Assembly (NCBI GenBank): GCA_913020045.1 | Contig: CAJWBE010000028.1 | Span: 1-46,404 of the forward strand | Direction of reading: 5' to 3' | From: an uncultured Oleiphilus sp. | Lineage (GTDB): Bacteria; Pseudomonadota; Gammaproteobacteria; Pseudomonadales; Oleiphilaceae | DNA: 46,404 bases | Part shown: piece by piece, positions 7,891-16,512 of the stretch | How the letters are laid out: every line of letters starts with the position of its first letter | Position numbering within the stretch: position 1 is the stretch's first letter | Program-made: the position numbers and the translations under genes | The notes under the pieces: generated by a model | What the model saw: the letters and a program-made list of their open reading frames with translations, nothing else | Database searches by the model: none | What the model was told of the DNA's origin: nothing

Positions 7891-9609
7891 CTAGGCCTGA
7901 CTGAACAGGTACATCACCAACAGTAAGGTCACAAACCAAAAACCCGACATGAGCTTCCAAAATAGCTCAGTATTGGCGCGTTTAGGACTAGGGGGCTCGT
8001 CCCGCAAAAATTCTGGGTTAGGCTGCGTCAAATCTTTCATCAATTGAGCAACCGTGTGATACCTGCGCTCCGGGCCAAACGCGACACCCTGCTCCAAAGC
8101 GCGATCAAACCAAAGGGGGATCTGTGGGTTGAGTTGCGCAGCGGGCCGGTAGCGTAAGCGATCAAACTCCGCAGCGACTCGACAATCGTTTATCGCCTCA
8201 CCAAACGGCAACTCGCCTGTGAACATCTCATAGGTAATCGTCGCTAAAGAATAAACATCTCCGGCAAAACCGGGGTTACTACCCATTATGTAGTTAGGGT
8301 CTGCGTAGCCAGCGGTGCCAAGCGCTTTGGTTTCCGCATGGCGTTGGTCTAGTTCGGCCAAGCCCGCCACATAAACAGAGCCAAAATCAACGATGACAAC
8401 GCTGCCATCAGGCCTAACCATTACATTGCCGGGCTTAAGATCTTGATGAACCGTTTCGTAATCATGAAAGGCCTGCAAACCTTGCGCGACTTGCTTGATA
8501 ATTTTGATCGCTTGTTTGGGGCTCGGGGGGCAATGTGTTTGCATCCAGTCATCGAGCTGCTCTCCCTCGACATGTTCCATCAAGTAATACAGCGCCGTTC
8601 GTTCACGCTCTTGTCGAATCAAACGGACAACATTTGGCGACTGTACTCGCAAGCCAATCCACTCTTCTTGCACGAAGCGGTCGATGTAGTCGAGATCATC
8701 GTCGAAATTCAATGACGGCGTTTTCATCACACATTGCGCGCCACTCGACTCGTCTTCAACGAGGTATAGCTGGCTGCGCGACGACGCAAATAGCTCCCGC
8801 ACCACACGATATCCGTCTAGGCACATGCCCGGTTTAAGGTCTGGCGGGAAAGGTAAACGGGTGAGTTCAGCGGTGTGCTCTTCTCGATCTTGATGGTATA
8901 AGCTGTCGACCTGAGCAACCACGGCACTCAAATTGTCATCACTGGCGTTTTCCAGAGAGCGCTCGCGAATCGTTTGAGCGATTTGCTTTAGCGGCTGATC
9001 AAGCGATAGCAACTCGGATAAATCCGCATCATTGATAAAGTCATGCACCCCATCAGAGCACAGCATCAACCGGTCGCCCTGCTCTAAATTCACGCGGCCG
9101 TAATCGATATGCAGACGGTTATCCATTCCCATCGCTCTGGCAAGCACCGAGTGGTTTTCTGAAATTTTCGCAGTATGGTCTTTGGTAAGCTGCTTTAGAT
9201 CGCCCTTGCGCAATAGATAGATACGGCTGTCGCCGACATGAAAAAAGTGCCCCGTACTGCCTTTTACGACCATCGCGCTAAAGGTACATAGGAAGCCTTT
9301 ATTGCTGGAGAATTCATTGCTCTTTCGATAAAGATTAAGGTTCAGAGTCGACAGGATTTTTTCACCACTGCGCCCAACGCTCCAGCTGTCGGGCGTTCGG
9401 TAGTACTCATCCATGAAATGATTGACGGCAGTTTCGCTGGCTTCTTTCCCCGCTTCAGCCGTCGAGACGCCATCGGCCACACACAAGGCAACGCCTTTGG
9501 CTTTTAAGGCATAAGACTCGGTGGGCTGAAAATAGCCGACCGAGTCTTCGTTTTGCGGTTTGATACCCGCCTCGCTAAACGAGGCGATTTCAAGTTTTAA
9601 GTCAGTCAT
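7891..9609 (-). CDS. Fused PP2C phosphatase / Ser-Thr kinase with C-terminal membrane anchor
   Basis: 572 residues. Residues 1-235 form a PP2C-type phosphatase with the metal-binding motifs Asp22 (EDS), DG at 46-47, GDSRIY (Asp127), SDG (Asp186) and DDN (Asp225). Residues 265-525 form a Hanks-type kinase with Lys296 (VMK), HQDLKPGN (catalytic Asp390, Asn395) and DFG (408-410). HQD replaces HRD, and the Gly-rich loop is weak (ELFASSRSQ). One transmembrane helix closes the protein (FWFVTLLLVMYLF). The ATG overlaps the stop of the nitrate transporter gene by one base (taATG), so they are co-translated. The same pairing (nitrate transporter plus fused phosphatase/kinase) is known near pseudomonad nas genes. 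It may control transporter or assimilation activity; the target is unknown. Confidence 0.93.
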   Translation of the reverse strand: MTDLKLEIASFSEAGIKPQNEDSVGYFQPTESYALKAKGVALCVADGVSTAEAGKEASETAVNHFMDEYYRTPDSWSVGRSGEKILSTLNLNLYRKSNEFSSNKGFLCTFSAMVVKGSTGHFFHVGDSRIYLLRKGDLKQLTKDHTAKISENHSVLARAMGMDNRLHIDYGRVNLEQGDRLMLCSDGVHDFINDADLSELLSLDQPLKQIAQTIRERSLENASDDNLSAVVAQVDSLYHQDREEHTAELTRLPFPPDLKPGMCLDGYRVVRELFASSRSQLYLVEDESSGAQCVMKTPSLNFDDDLDYIDRFVQEEWIGLRVQSPNVVRLIRQERERTALYYLMEHVEGEQLDDWMQTHCPPSPKQAIKIIKQVAQGLQAFHDYETVHQDLKPGNVMVRPDGSVVIVDFGSVYVAGLAELDQRHAETKALGTAGYADPNYIMGSNPGFAGDVYSLATITYEMFTGELPFGEAINDCRVAAEFDRLRYRPAAQLNPQIPLWFDRALEQGVAFGPERRYHTVAQLMKDLTQPNPEFLRDEPPSPKRANTELFWKLMSGFWFVTLLLVMYLFSQA

Positions 9610-11084
9610 TAGCCAACATCAATCATCTGCACGGTTCCGTCAGGTAGCGTCTCTGCGATCTTACCTTTGGGTTCACTAAGCATCATGGCGATAAAGAAGA
9701 TGATCAAAGCAGAGCAACCAATCACCATGAAAAACGTACTGTAATCGACGAAGCTCAATACGGTCAGGTAAGTTACGGCACCCACGTTACCATAGGCTCC
9801 CGTCATGCCCGCTATTTGCCCCGTCATACGGCGCTTAATAAGAGGAACGATCGCAAAAACGGCTCCTTCACCCGCTTGCACAAAGAACGAACAACACATG
9901 GTCGCGATCACTGCCACCGGAATCCACCAAGTACTATCGACTTGCGCCAAGACAAAGTAACCGACCGCCAAGCCACCAATAAGAATAAGCAAAGACTTAC
10001 GACGGCCAAAGTGATCAGAGAACCAACCACCAGTCGGACGCGCTACCAAGTTCATAAATGCAAAACCAGAGGCCAACAAACCCGCCTTAACAGGCGACAA
10101 GCCTTCAAAGGTATCTAAGAAGAATAATGGCAACATTGAAACCACCGCCAGTTCAGAACCAAAGGTCACAAAATAAGACCAGTTTAGAATCGCGACTTGC
10201 TTGAATTCATACTTATCATGCTCTGCTACTTCATGCTTTAGGTGGTCTTTGTTAACCCCCCAAATCGAATACAGTTGAAAGAAAAACAAAGCGGTCAAAC
10301 CAATCCATATTGGCCATACAGCCGTTTCTGACAATAAACCAACACCTGAAGGAGAGAGTTTCCAAGCCAACACTGCCAACGCGGCATACATTGGAATGTT
10401 CATCGCAATCAACAACCAAAAATCTTTCCAGCTCGTCACTTCTAAGCCACCCGACTTTTTAGGTTTAAAGTAGGTAGACCCCTTAGGCGTATCTCGGGCG
10501 GCTATGTAATAGAAAACACCATAAAGGCCTGCAATAACACCGGTCGTTGCAAGTGCATAGCGCCAGCCGTCTTCACCACCATAAGCCAGTGCTAGAGTCG
10601 GTAGCGTCATCGCTGCCGCGGCAGAACCAAAGTTGCCCCAGCCACCATAAATACCTTCTGCAATCCCAACACTTTTATGCGGGAACCACTCGCCCACCAT
10701 GCGAATACCAATTACAAAACCGGCACCCACGAAGCCCATCAGAAAGCGGAACAAGGCCAGTTGTTCGTAACTTTGCGCGAACGCAAACATCAGACACAAC
10801 ACAGAAGAAAGTACCAATAAGGAGCTATACACTTTGCGAGGGCCAAGCTTGTCGACCAGTATGCCAATGATAATTCGGGCCGGTATTGTCAACGCGACGT
10901 TTAGAATCATCAGCGCTTTCACTTGCTGAGTCGTCATGTCGAACGCTTCTTTCATGAAAATCAAAAGCGGCGCATGGTTAAACCACACGGCAAACGTCAG
11001 AAAAAACGCGAACCACGTAATATGCAGCGTTTTTATTTTTGGGTCTTTAACATCGAGTAATCGTATTTTGTGATCAGCGTGCAT
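9609..11084 (-). CDS. Nitrate/nitrite MFS transporter (NNP family, NarK/NasA-like)
   Basis: About 491 residues with 12 predicted helices. Nitrate-signature loops are visible: [19 protein letters not shown] in helix 5 and [16 protein letters not shown] in helix 11, plus [17 protein letters not shown]. These Gly/Asn motifs line the nitrate path in NarK. I choose the ATG at 11084 because GGTGGAG lies just upstream; the frame opens at 11102. It is the first gene of a two-gene operon with the phosphatase/kinase. The promoter region contains an FNR-type box about 107 bp upstream of this start. Uptake of nitrate for assimilation is the likely role, since NasA lies in the same window. Confidence 0.93.
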   Translation of the reverse strand: MHADHKIRLLDVKDPKIKTLHITWFAFFLTFAVWFNHAPLLIFMKEAFDMTTQQVKALMILNVALTIPARIIIGILVDKLGPRKVYSSLLVLSSVLCLMFAFAQSYEQLALFRFLMGFVGAGFVIGIRMVGEWFPHKSVGIAEGIYGGWGNFGSAAAAMTLPTLALAYGGEDGWRYALATTGVIAGLYGVFYYIAARDTPKGSTYFKPKKSGGLEVTSWKDFWLLIAMNIPMYAALAVLAWKLSPSGVGLLSETAVWPIWIGLTALFFFQLYSIWGVNKDHLKHEVAEHDKYEFKQVAILNWSYFVTFGSELAVVSMLPLFFLDTFEGLSPVKAGLLASGFAFMNLVARPTGGWFSDHFGRRKSLLILIGGLAVGYFVLAQVDSTWWIPVAVIATMCCSFFVQAGEGAVFAIVPLIKRRMTGQIAGMTGAYGNVGAVTYLTVLSFVDYSTFFMVIGCSALIIFFIAMMLSEPKGKIAETLPDGTVQMIDVG

Positions 11085-11117
11085 CGTGCTCCACCTTGTC
11101 ATTAACAGGTTTAAGAC

Positions 11118-11172
11118 AGCTCATCGAAAAACTGAGCTACCTATTCTTCATTACTGGCGACGAGTCTGCGTC
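11118..11172 (-). promoter_or_regulatory. Two small hairpins in the leader of the nitrate transporter gene
   Basis: AGCTCA (11118-11123) pairs with TGAGCT (11133-11138) across a 9-nt loop. A second stem, cgacg-agtctg-cgtcg, lies at about 11158-11173. Both would be in the 5' leader of the minus-strand transporter mRNA. They recall the paired hairpins of ANTAR (NasR/NasT) leaders, but the loop sequences do not show the expected A1-G4 hexaloop pattern and there is no U-run, so the resemblance is only architectural. Confidence 0.3.
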
Positions 11173-11190
11173 GTTGAGCCCTTGAAATAA

Positions 11191-11204
11191 TTGATCTAAG
11201 TCAA
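11191..11204. promoter_or_regulatory. FNR/ANR/DNR-type box (ttgatctaagtcaa)
   Basis: TTGAT-N4-GTCAA departs from the FNR consensus TTGAT-N4-ATCAA by one base. It lies 107 bp from the minus-strand transporter start and about 225 bp from the plus-strand transporter start. Nitrate/nitrite transporters are classic members of oxygen/NO-responsive regulons. The position is more suited to driving the minus-strand gene. The regulator itself is not in the window. Confidence 0.65.
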
Positions 11205-11249
11205 CATCGAGACACCCGAAAGGTCAGTATTGGCGGGGCTTAAGAGGAC

Positions 11250-11267
11250 ACTTACTTATAAGTAAGT
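11250..11267. promoter_or_regulatory. Perfect 18-bp palindrome acttacttataagtaagt (NarL-like heptamers)
   Basis: The 18 bases read identically on both strands. Each strand contains TACTTAT, which matches the NarL heptamer TACYYMT; the two heptamers overlap head to head. It lies between two divergent nitrate/nitrite transporter genes, where a nitrate-responsive NarL/NarP-type regulator is plausible. The spacing is tighter than the usual 7-2-7 NarL arrangement, so another dimeric regulator is also possible. Confidence 0.5.
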
Positions 11268-11280
11268 ACGCCGGCACCCA

Positions 11281-11319
11281 CCAAATATGCCGCGCCATTT
11301 GGCGCCATACCTATTTGGG
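11281..11319. repeat. Long imperfect inverted repeat upstream of the second transporter
   Basis: Outer arms ccaaata (11281-11287) and tatttgg (11312-11318) enclose an inner stem gcgcca-tt-tggcgc. A mostly paired hairpin of nearly 40 nt results. There is no U-run after it on either strand, so it looks more like an operator or a structured leader than a terminator. Confidence 0.45.
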
Positions 11320-11427
11320 AGTAGTCATACGCCTGAGCACAAAGGAATAAGAGGTAGAGACTAGTTAAGACAATAGACGCTTGGTTAAAGTGGCTATCAG
11401 CACACAACGAATCAACGAGTCCTGGCT

Positions 11428-12786
11428 ATGAGCTATTCACATCCACAGTCTGCCCGCGCCCTAAGCCTAGCTACGATTGCCTTTGCGATTAATTTTTCCG
11501 TGTGGACGCTATATGCGGTGCTCGCGATTGATCTGCAAGAGCGCTTCGCCCTTAGCAGCACAGAGCTGGGCATGATCTTCGCTGCGCCAATGCTAAGCGG
11601 CGCACTGCTCAGAATTCCGGCCGGTTTTCTTGCCGACGCGATAAGCCCTAAGAAACTTTATGTTTTACAGATGCTGGCCACTGCACCAAGCCTGTTCCTG
11701 CTGCCTTATGCCGATAGTATTTCGGACTACCTATGGATTGGCTGCTGGATCGGCATTAGCGGCACCTCTTTCACGATAGGTATCCGCTACGTTACCGACT
11801 GGTTTGAGCGTTCCATGCAAGGCACCGCAATGGGTGTTTTTGGTGCAGGGAATGCCGGCGCAGCAATCACCTTGGCGCTCGCCCCCGTGCTTACGCACTA
11901 CTGGGGCATTGAATATATTGGGCCTATCTACGGTGCGGCCTTAATCGCTACCGCACTGCTATTTGCAGCGTTAGCGCCAGATTATGGCTCCGCTGGGCAG
12001 GCTGTCACACGCGCTTCTAAGGCAAACGCTGGCGCGAATTTTATGGATACGGCGGATACGCACCTGCCTCGCGACCAGCGCTGGTTTCTGAGGCTACAAG
12101 TGTGGCGTTTTGGACTTTACTACTACTTCGTATTTGGCAGTTTTCTCGCCTTGCTAATGTGGTTGCCGCAATACTATGTAAACGCCTATAGCACGAGTTA
12201 CGAGCTTGCCATGGCACTCACACTTGCTTTTGCGGCGAGCTCTTCGATGGTTCGAGCCCTAGGTGGGTGGTTTGCCGACCGCTATGGGGGCCGATCTGTT
12301 AATTGGACCGTGTTCTGGATCTGCTTAGTTTGCTTGTTCGTTTTGAGCTATCCACCCACCACTATGACGATTCATGGGATTGATCATGATGTAAACCTGA
12401 GCATTGAAGTCAATCTTTGGGTGTTCACCTTACTGATTCTGATTATTGGCATCGCTCAGGGTTTTGGTCGAGCCAGCGTCTATAAAATCATTCATGACTA
12501 TTACCCGCATCAAATGGGTCAAGTGGGTGGCTTTGTCGCCGCACTCGGCGCGCTTGGTGGCGCCACTCTACCACTCGCTTTTGGCCTCATTGTCGATGGC
12601 GTAGGTATCTACAGTGCCTGCTTTATGCTCCTTTATGGCGTTCTCGCTTTTTGCATGATGACCATGTTTTTTGCCGTTAAAGCAGACCACCACAGTAAAC
12701 GCGTGCAGTACGCCGTCGAGAACAACTTCCTCGAACAGGATTTCGTAATCGACAACGATGAAAATTCGCGAGAGAACACACCATGA
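11428..12786 (+). CDS. Second nitrate/nitrite MFS transporter (NNP family)
   Basis: 452 residues with 12 predicted helices. Key segments are FAINFSVWTLYAVLAIDL in helix 1, GMIFAAPMLSGALLRIPAGFL, SGTSFTIGIRYVTDWFE and GVFGAGNAGAAITLALAP, the last carrying the Gly/Asn nitrate-signature type motif. The second signature loop near VGGFVAALGALGGATLPL is less canonical than in the divergent transporter, which may reflect a different substrate (nitrite, or antiport). Its TGA overlaps the ATG of moaA (ATGA, 12783-12786), so the genes are translationally coupled. NarK1-like symport or NarK2-like exchange cannot be separated by eye. Confidence 0.9.
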   Translation: MSYSHPQSARALSLATIAFAINFSVWTLYAVLAIDLQERFALSSTELGMIFAAPMLSGALLRIPAGFLADAISPKKLYVLQMLATAPSLFLLPYADSISDYLWIGCWIGISGTSFTIGIRYVTDWFERSMQGTAMGVFGAGNAGAAITLALAPVLTHYWGIEYIGPIYGAALIATALLFAALAPDYGSAGQAVTRASKANAGANFMDTADTHLPRDQRWFLRLQVWRFGLYYYFVFGSFLALLMWLPQYYVNAYSTSYELAMALTLAFAASSSMVRALGGWFADRYGGRSVNWTVFWICLVCLFVLSYPPTTMTIHGIDHDVNLSIEVNLWVFTLLILIIGIAQGFGRASVYKIIHDYYPHQMGQVGGFVAALGALGGATLPLAFGLIVDGVGIYSACFMLLYGVLAFCMMTMFFAVKADHHSKRVQYAVENNFLEQDFVIDNDENSRENTP

Positions 12787-13790
12787 GAACGATCGGACTT
12801 ACGCCCGTCAACGATCACCCCACACTCACAGATGGCTTTGGTAGACGGTTCAATTATCTGCGGCTTTCTATTACCGAAGCCTGCAACTTCCGCTGTAATT
12901 ATTGCCTGCCCGAAGGATACTGCCCAGACACGAAGGAGCAGCCACTCACGGTGGATGAAATTCGTCGGCTCGTCTCGACGATGAGTCAACTCGGTACGCG
13001 AAAAATCCGCATCACCGGCGGCGAACCAACCTTGCGAAAGGACTTAGTTGAAATCGTTGAAGTCTGCGCCTCGACGCCTGGTATCGAGCAAGTCGCTCTC
13101 ACTAGCAACGGTTATCGGCTCGCGCAACAACTACCTGATTTAGCAAAGGCCGGACTGACAGCACTAAATCTCAGCGCGGATAGCTTAGACCCACGTAGCT
13201 TTCAAACGATCACTGGACACGACAAACTTACTGCCGTATTAAATGCACTGGATCTATCCACCAAGCTTGGCCTAAAAACAAAGCTCAACAGCGTGTTAAT
13301 GCAATCCTTTAATGCAAATGAGATCAGTAACTTTGTTCGCTTTGTCAAAGACCGACCCATCAGTTTACGCCTCATCGAGCTGATGAGAACCAATGACAAC
13401 GCTGAGTTTTATCAGCAACAGCATGTGTCGGCAACGGGCATTCGCGACACCCTTATCAACCAAGGTTGGCTGGCACAAAATCGCAGCCAGCTTGCAGGGC
13501 CAGCAGAAGAATTCACTCACGCCGACTATACCGGCTCGATCGGTTTAATCATGCCGTATAGCAAAAATTTCTGCGCAGACTGCAATCGCCTGCGCATTGC
13601 GGCAAATGGCAACCTGCATTTGTGCTTGTTTAACGAAGCCAATAGTAATATTCGACGCTACCTCGGCCATGACGAAAATTCAGCGTTCGTCGATCATCTC
13701 CAACAAGTGGTGCTCGGCAAATGGCAAGGACACCAGTTAGAGAACAATTACAGCGGCACTACCTCTCAACTAGCGATGCTTGGCGGGTAA
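12783..13790 (+). CDS. moaA: GTP 3',8-cyclase MoaA
   Basis: 335 residues. Radical SAM motif CNFRCNYC (Cys34, Cys38, Cys41) binds the first [4Fe-4S] cluster; ITGGEPTLR follows. The second cluster ligands are Cys264, Cys267 and Cys281 (CADCNRLRI...LCLF). The essential C-terminal Gly-Gly is present (AMLGG). MoaA converts GTP to 3',8-cyclo-7,8-dihydro-GTP, the first step of molybdopterin synthesis. It is translationally coupled to a nitrate/nitrite transporter and followed by moaB, so cofactor supply is expressed together with nitrate uptake. moaC, moaE and moaD are not in the window. Confidence 0.96.
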   Translation: MRTIGLTPVNDHPTLTDGFGRRFNYLRLSITEACNFRCNYCLPEGYCPDTKEQPLTVDEIRRLVSTMSQLGTRKIRITGGEPTLRKDLVEIVEVCASTPGIEQVALTSNGYRLAQQLPDLAKAGLTALNLSADSLDPRSFQTITGHDKLTAVLNALDLSTKLGLKTKLNSVLMQSFNANEISNFVRFVKDRPISLRLIELMRTNDNAEFYQQQHVSATGIRDTLINQGWLAQNRSQLAGPAEEFTHADYTGSIGLIMPYSKNFCADCNRLRIAANGNLHLCLFNEANSNIRRYLGHDENSAFVDHLQQVVLGKWQGHQLENNYSGTTSQLAMLGG

Positions 13791-13842
13791 GTAAGTACGT
13801 CTTTACGGCGCATCAAGACCTAAGAAAAAACAGGAAATCTTT

Positions 13843-14388
13843 ATGGGACACAATACGACGGAACAACTTGTTCCTCTAAATATCGCGGTACTGACCGTGT
13901 CAGACACGCGAACAAATAGCACAGACACGTCGGGGCAATTCTTGGTCGATGCGATCATCAGCGACGGGCATGCACTGGCAGATCGAAACATCGTTATCGA
14001 CGATATTTACCAAATACGTGCTCAATTAAGCCAATGGATCGCGAGTACTGATATTCATGCAGTGCTGATTACAGGCGGAACCGGCTTTACCTCGCGCGAC
14101 AGCACGCCAGAGGCCGTGAAAGTATTGTTCGACAAAACGGTTGAAGGTTTTGGCGAGCTATTCCGACAAATTTCATATCAAGAAATCGGCACCAGCACCT
14201 TGCAGTCGAGAGCACTCGCTGGACTGGCAAATAGCACTGCGATATTCTGCGTCCCCGGCTCGACGAACGCTTGCCGGACCGCCTGGCAGAGAATCATTAG
14301 CTCTCAATTGGACAGCCGGCAAGGCCCCTGCAACATGGTCCCTCACCTTAAAGGAATCGATTTTCAGGCCTGCCAACAACGGGACTAA
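13843..14388 (+). CDS. moaB: Molybdenum cofactor biosynthesis protein MoaB
   Basis: 181 residues of the MoaB/Mog fold. Visible motifs are LNIAVLTVSDTR near the start, ITGGTGFTSRDSTPEA in the molybdopterin-binding loop, and FCVPGSTNACRTAW. This is the MoaB family, with the adenylyltransferase-type fold used at the molybdopterin-AMP stage or by a related step. It lies 52 nt after moaA and 8 nt before the hemolysin-III gene. An AAACAGGAAAT stretch upstream serves as a good ribosome-binding site. Confidence 0.95.
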   Translation: MGHNTTEQLVPLNIAVLTVSDTRTNSTDTSGQFLVDAIISDGHALADRNIVIDDIYQIRAQLSQWIASTDIHAVLITGGTGFTSRDSTPEAVKVLFDKTVEGFGELFRQISYQEIGTSTLQSRALAGLANSTAIFCVPGSTNACRTAWQRIISSQLDSRQGPCNMVPHLKGIDFQACQQRD

Positions 14389-14396
14389 ACCTTAGA

Positions 14397-15086
14397 ATGT
14401 CACCCAATCAAGAAACGAGCGCCGCCGCGCTCAACGCAATGCCAGAAGCACCCTACAGTCAAGCAGAAGAGCACGCTAACTTCCTAAGCCATGCGCTAGG
14501 ATTGTTATTAGGGCTGATCGGATCTCTCGTCATGCTTTATCAAGCCTATGCGCTCGATGACAACTGGAAGATCGGCAGCGTTGTCATTTACGGTCTTAGC
14601 CTCTTAGCGCTGTATTTAGCGTCGACCCTTTACCATGGCGCCAAAAATCCTGCGACGAAACAAATACTAAAAGTGTTCGACCATTGCGCGATCTATCTGC
14701 TTATCGCGGGCACTTATACACCATTTCTACTCGTGCTAATGCGCGAGGGGACAGGGCTCAACATGATGGCTGGCGTGTGGGGAATTGCCGCCGGAGGCAT
14801 TGTACTCAAGCTCGCCTTTCCACTGCGCTTTCATTTACTGCGAGTAGCGTCTTATGTATTGATGGGTTGGCTGGTGGTTATCTCGGGTAGTGAACTAATG
14901 GAAGTACTGCCGAGCGGTGGGATGACGCTACTAGCGATTGGCGGGATTGTGTATACCGTGGGCGTGGTTTTCTACTTAGGAAAGTCGATCCCGTTTAATC
15001 ATGCGATCTGGCATTTGTTTGTGTTGGGCGGCAGTGCCTTTCACTTCTTTGCTATTTATCTATACGTGCTACCAGCGGGGGGCTAA
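14397..15086 (+). CDS. Hemolysin III / PAQR-family membrane protein
   Basis: 229 residues with seven predicted transmembrane helices. Family motifs are EEHANFLSHALGLLLG, STLYHGAK, FDHCAIYLLIAGTYTPF and HAIWHLFVLGGSAFHFFAIY; the His and Asp residues form the metal site shared with the adiponectin-receptor superfamily. In bacteria these proteins (TrhA/YqfA type) are linked to membrane lipid homeostasis more than to haemolysis. It is the last gene of the transporter-moaA-moaB unit; the 8-nt gap suggests co-transcription, but a functional tie to molybdenum is not evident. Confidence 0.93.
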   Translation: MSPNQETSAAALNAMPEAPYSQAEEHANFLSHALGLLLGLIGSLVMLYQAYALDDNWKIGSVVIYGLSLLALYLASTLYHGAKNPATKQILKVFDHCAIYLLIAGTYTPFLLVLMREGTGLNMMAGVWGIAAGGIVLKLAFPLRFHLLRVASYVLMGWLVVISGSELMEVLPSGGMTLLAIGGIVYTVGVVFYLGKSIPFNHAIWHLFVLGGSAFHFFAIYLYVLPAGG

Positions 15087-15150
15087 TCGCTCTCATTATC
15101 AACCCCCTATTCACGCGTATCGAGCGCTGCCCGAGACTGCGTATCAGCGC

Positions 15151-15624
15151 CTACAAGCGATAAGACGAATCAAAATATGCTTTGGTATTAGCGTGAACAA
15201 GCGCGCTGGCCAGCAGTTCATGCTCCTGCCACCAGCGTTGTTCGCTATGCTGATCATCTAAGGTGCATGATTGCCCCTCAGCTAGCTGAATCTCGTAAGC
15301 CAAAACAACATAGTGCGTCCCAACACCACTCGTTGCTAGAAAGTTGTCGTCATAAAGATGTTCGTAAGGGCCTAAAAAACGAGCGTCGTCCATCGCAACC
15401 GAAAAGCCCAGCTCTACCTGTGTGAGGCGCACAAAGGCTTGCGCCAGACGCTCTTGCTTGCGCACACGACCGCCCGGCACAAACCAATAATGCTGAGCAG
15501 GTTTGTTATCTCGGTATCCCAATAATATTTGCCCACGTTGATCACGCACAACCAAGTCGATTGATATCAGGGGCGTTGCGTCTATCACTGCTAAAAAATC
15601 CTGATCATTCAAACGCTGCGTCAC
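15151..15624 (-). CDS. GDP-mannose mannosyl hydrolase-type Nudix enzyme
   Basis: 157 residues. The modified Nudix box characteristic of Gmm/WcaH is present: WFVPGGRVRKQERLAQAFVR followed by LTQVELG. TPLISIDLVVRDQRGQILLG, LYDDNF, THYVVLAYE and VHANTKAYF match the family along its full length. These enzymes hydrolyse GDP-sugars (GDP-mannose to GDP plus mannose). The gene is outside any exopolysaccharide cluster and overlaps the upstream ABM gene by 4 nt (GTG start inside GTGA), so the pair is translationally coupled. Confidence 0.9.
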   Translation of the reverse strand: MTQRLNDQDFLAVIDATPLISIDLVVRDQRGQILLGYRDNKPAQHYWFVPGGRVRKQERLAQAFVRLTQVELGFSVAMDDARFLGPYEHLYDDNFLATSGVGTHYVVLAYEIQLAEGQSCTLDDQHSEQRWWQEHELLASALVHANTKAYFDSSYRL

Positions 15625-15968
15625 TTATCTTCTCCTCGTTGCTTAGCGGCATCCTTTAGGGTGGAGGCTGATTCATAGCGACGCTCAATCGTTAGCACTT
15701 CGACCGAGTAATCGATATACCAATCACGCTTTCCGCATTCTTGTGCCTTGCGATGCTCAGCGTCCTCACGCCATGCAATAATGGATGCCTCGTCAGGCCA
15801 ATAAGAAACCGCTAGCTCGTCACCATTGTCAGTCATCGCAACAAAGTCCACGCAACCATAGGTCCCAATCGCTAAATCTCGCATTTGCTGCGCAACCCGA
15901 TCATATTCACGTGCAGACGATTCGCTAAGGTCAGCGCGTATCTTTGCTCGAAAAATCACGACATACAT
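15621..15968 (-). CDS. ABM-domain (antibiotic biosynthesis monooxygenase-like) protein
   Basis: 115 residues. MYVVIFRAKIRADLSES opens a dimeric ferredoxin-like alpha-beta barrel, with YGCVDFVAMTDNGDELAVSYW, a short helix DEASIIAWREDAEHRKAQE and YSVEVLTIERRYE. This small 'conserved stress' subgroup of ABM proteins has mostly unknown substrates, with haem or quinol chemistry possible. AGGAG lies 8 nt before the ATG. It is the first gene of a two-gene operon with the Nudix hydrolase, divergent from the hemerythrin gene. Confidence 0.85.
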   Translation of the reverse strand: MYVVIFRAKIRADLSESSAREYDRVAQQMRDLAIGTYGCVDFVAMTDNGDELAVSYWPDEASIIAWREDAEHRKAQECGKRDWYIDYSVEVLTIERRYESASTLKDAAKQRGEDK

Positions 15969-16086
15969 TATTTTCCACTCCTAAAAATACGCATTATTTG
16001 ATACCCATCAACTACCTACCAGAACTTGCTTGTAGATCACCGACTAATCAACAATAGTGCAATATCAAACAACAAAAGGCACGACC

Positions 16087-16452
16087 ATGATCAAAACAAG
16101 CGAACTGATCTGGCAAGACACCCAGCACCAAATGTTGTTTCGTCTAATCGACGACATTCGGCAAGAGCCATTTCAGGTAAGTGTGCTAGAAGAATTGCAA
16201 TACTATGCCGACCACCATTTTGCACTCGAAGAAGCTTACATGGAGGCGTTAGACTATCCGCAAATGTTTAGTCACATAAGAGCCCATGACCGTTTTCGCA
16301 AAGAATTAAAACAACTGTCAGCGCGCCCCCATGAAATGAGCTTGGCAGTCAGGCAGTCGCTTTCGTTATTTTTGGAGGAGTGGCTCAAACGTCACATATT
16401 CGGAGTAGATAAAGAGTTCGAGCAATTTGTACTTGAGTCAGAACAAAAATAA
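16087..16452 (+). CDS. Bacteriohemerythrin-like O2/NO-binding protein
   Basis: 121 residues from the ATG at 16087 (a GTG 10 codons upstream is less likely). The complete non-haem di-iron ligand set is visible: His14, His44 and Glu48 (HHFALEE), His63 and His67 (HIRAHDRF), and His103 with Asp108 (HIFGVD). It forms a four-helix bundle. Stand-alone bacterial hemerythrins bind O2 for delivery or sensing and can handle NO. Its position downstream of the nitrate genes is suggestive of nitrosative stress but is not proof. Confidence 0.92.
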   Translation: MIKTSELIWQDTQHQMLFRLIDDIRQEPFQVSVLEELQYYADHHFALEEAYMEALDYPQMFSHIRAHDRFRKELKQLSARPHEMSLAVRQSLSLFLEEWLKRHIFGVDKEFEQFVLESEQK

Positions 16453-16512
16453 GGTTTTTTTCTCCCTGCGATCAGAGGAGCGTTGCATTAACTAATGCCT
16501 GCGCTGGGCGAG

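Larger units (their letters stand above)
11205..11427. other. Remainder of the divergent nitrate-transporter intergenic region
   Basis: The intergenic gap runs 11085-11427. Beyond the FNR box and leader hairpins it contains a perfect 18-bp palindrome and a long imperfect hairpin, listed separately. The segment 11320-11427 precedes the plus-strand transporter and shows no clear promoter motif or strong Shine-Dalgarno sequence. No convincing short ORF is seen in this region. Confidence 0.6.

Noticed and set aside
11118-11172. ANTAR (NasR/NasT) antiterminator leader
   Set aside because: Two hairpins exist, but the loops do not fit the A1-G4 hexaloop rule and no U-run follows.
11205-11427. Prophage or attachment site in the divergent intergenic region
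   Set aside because: Repeats are palindromic and local; no integrase, tRNA or direct-repeat boundary is present.
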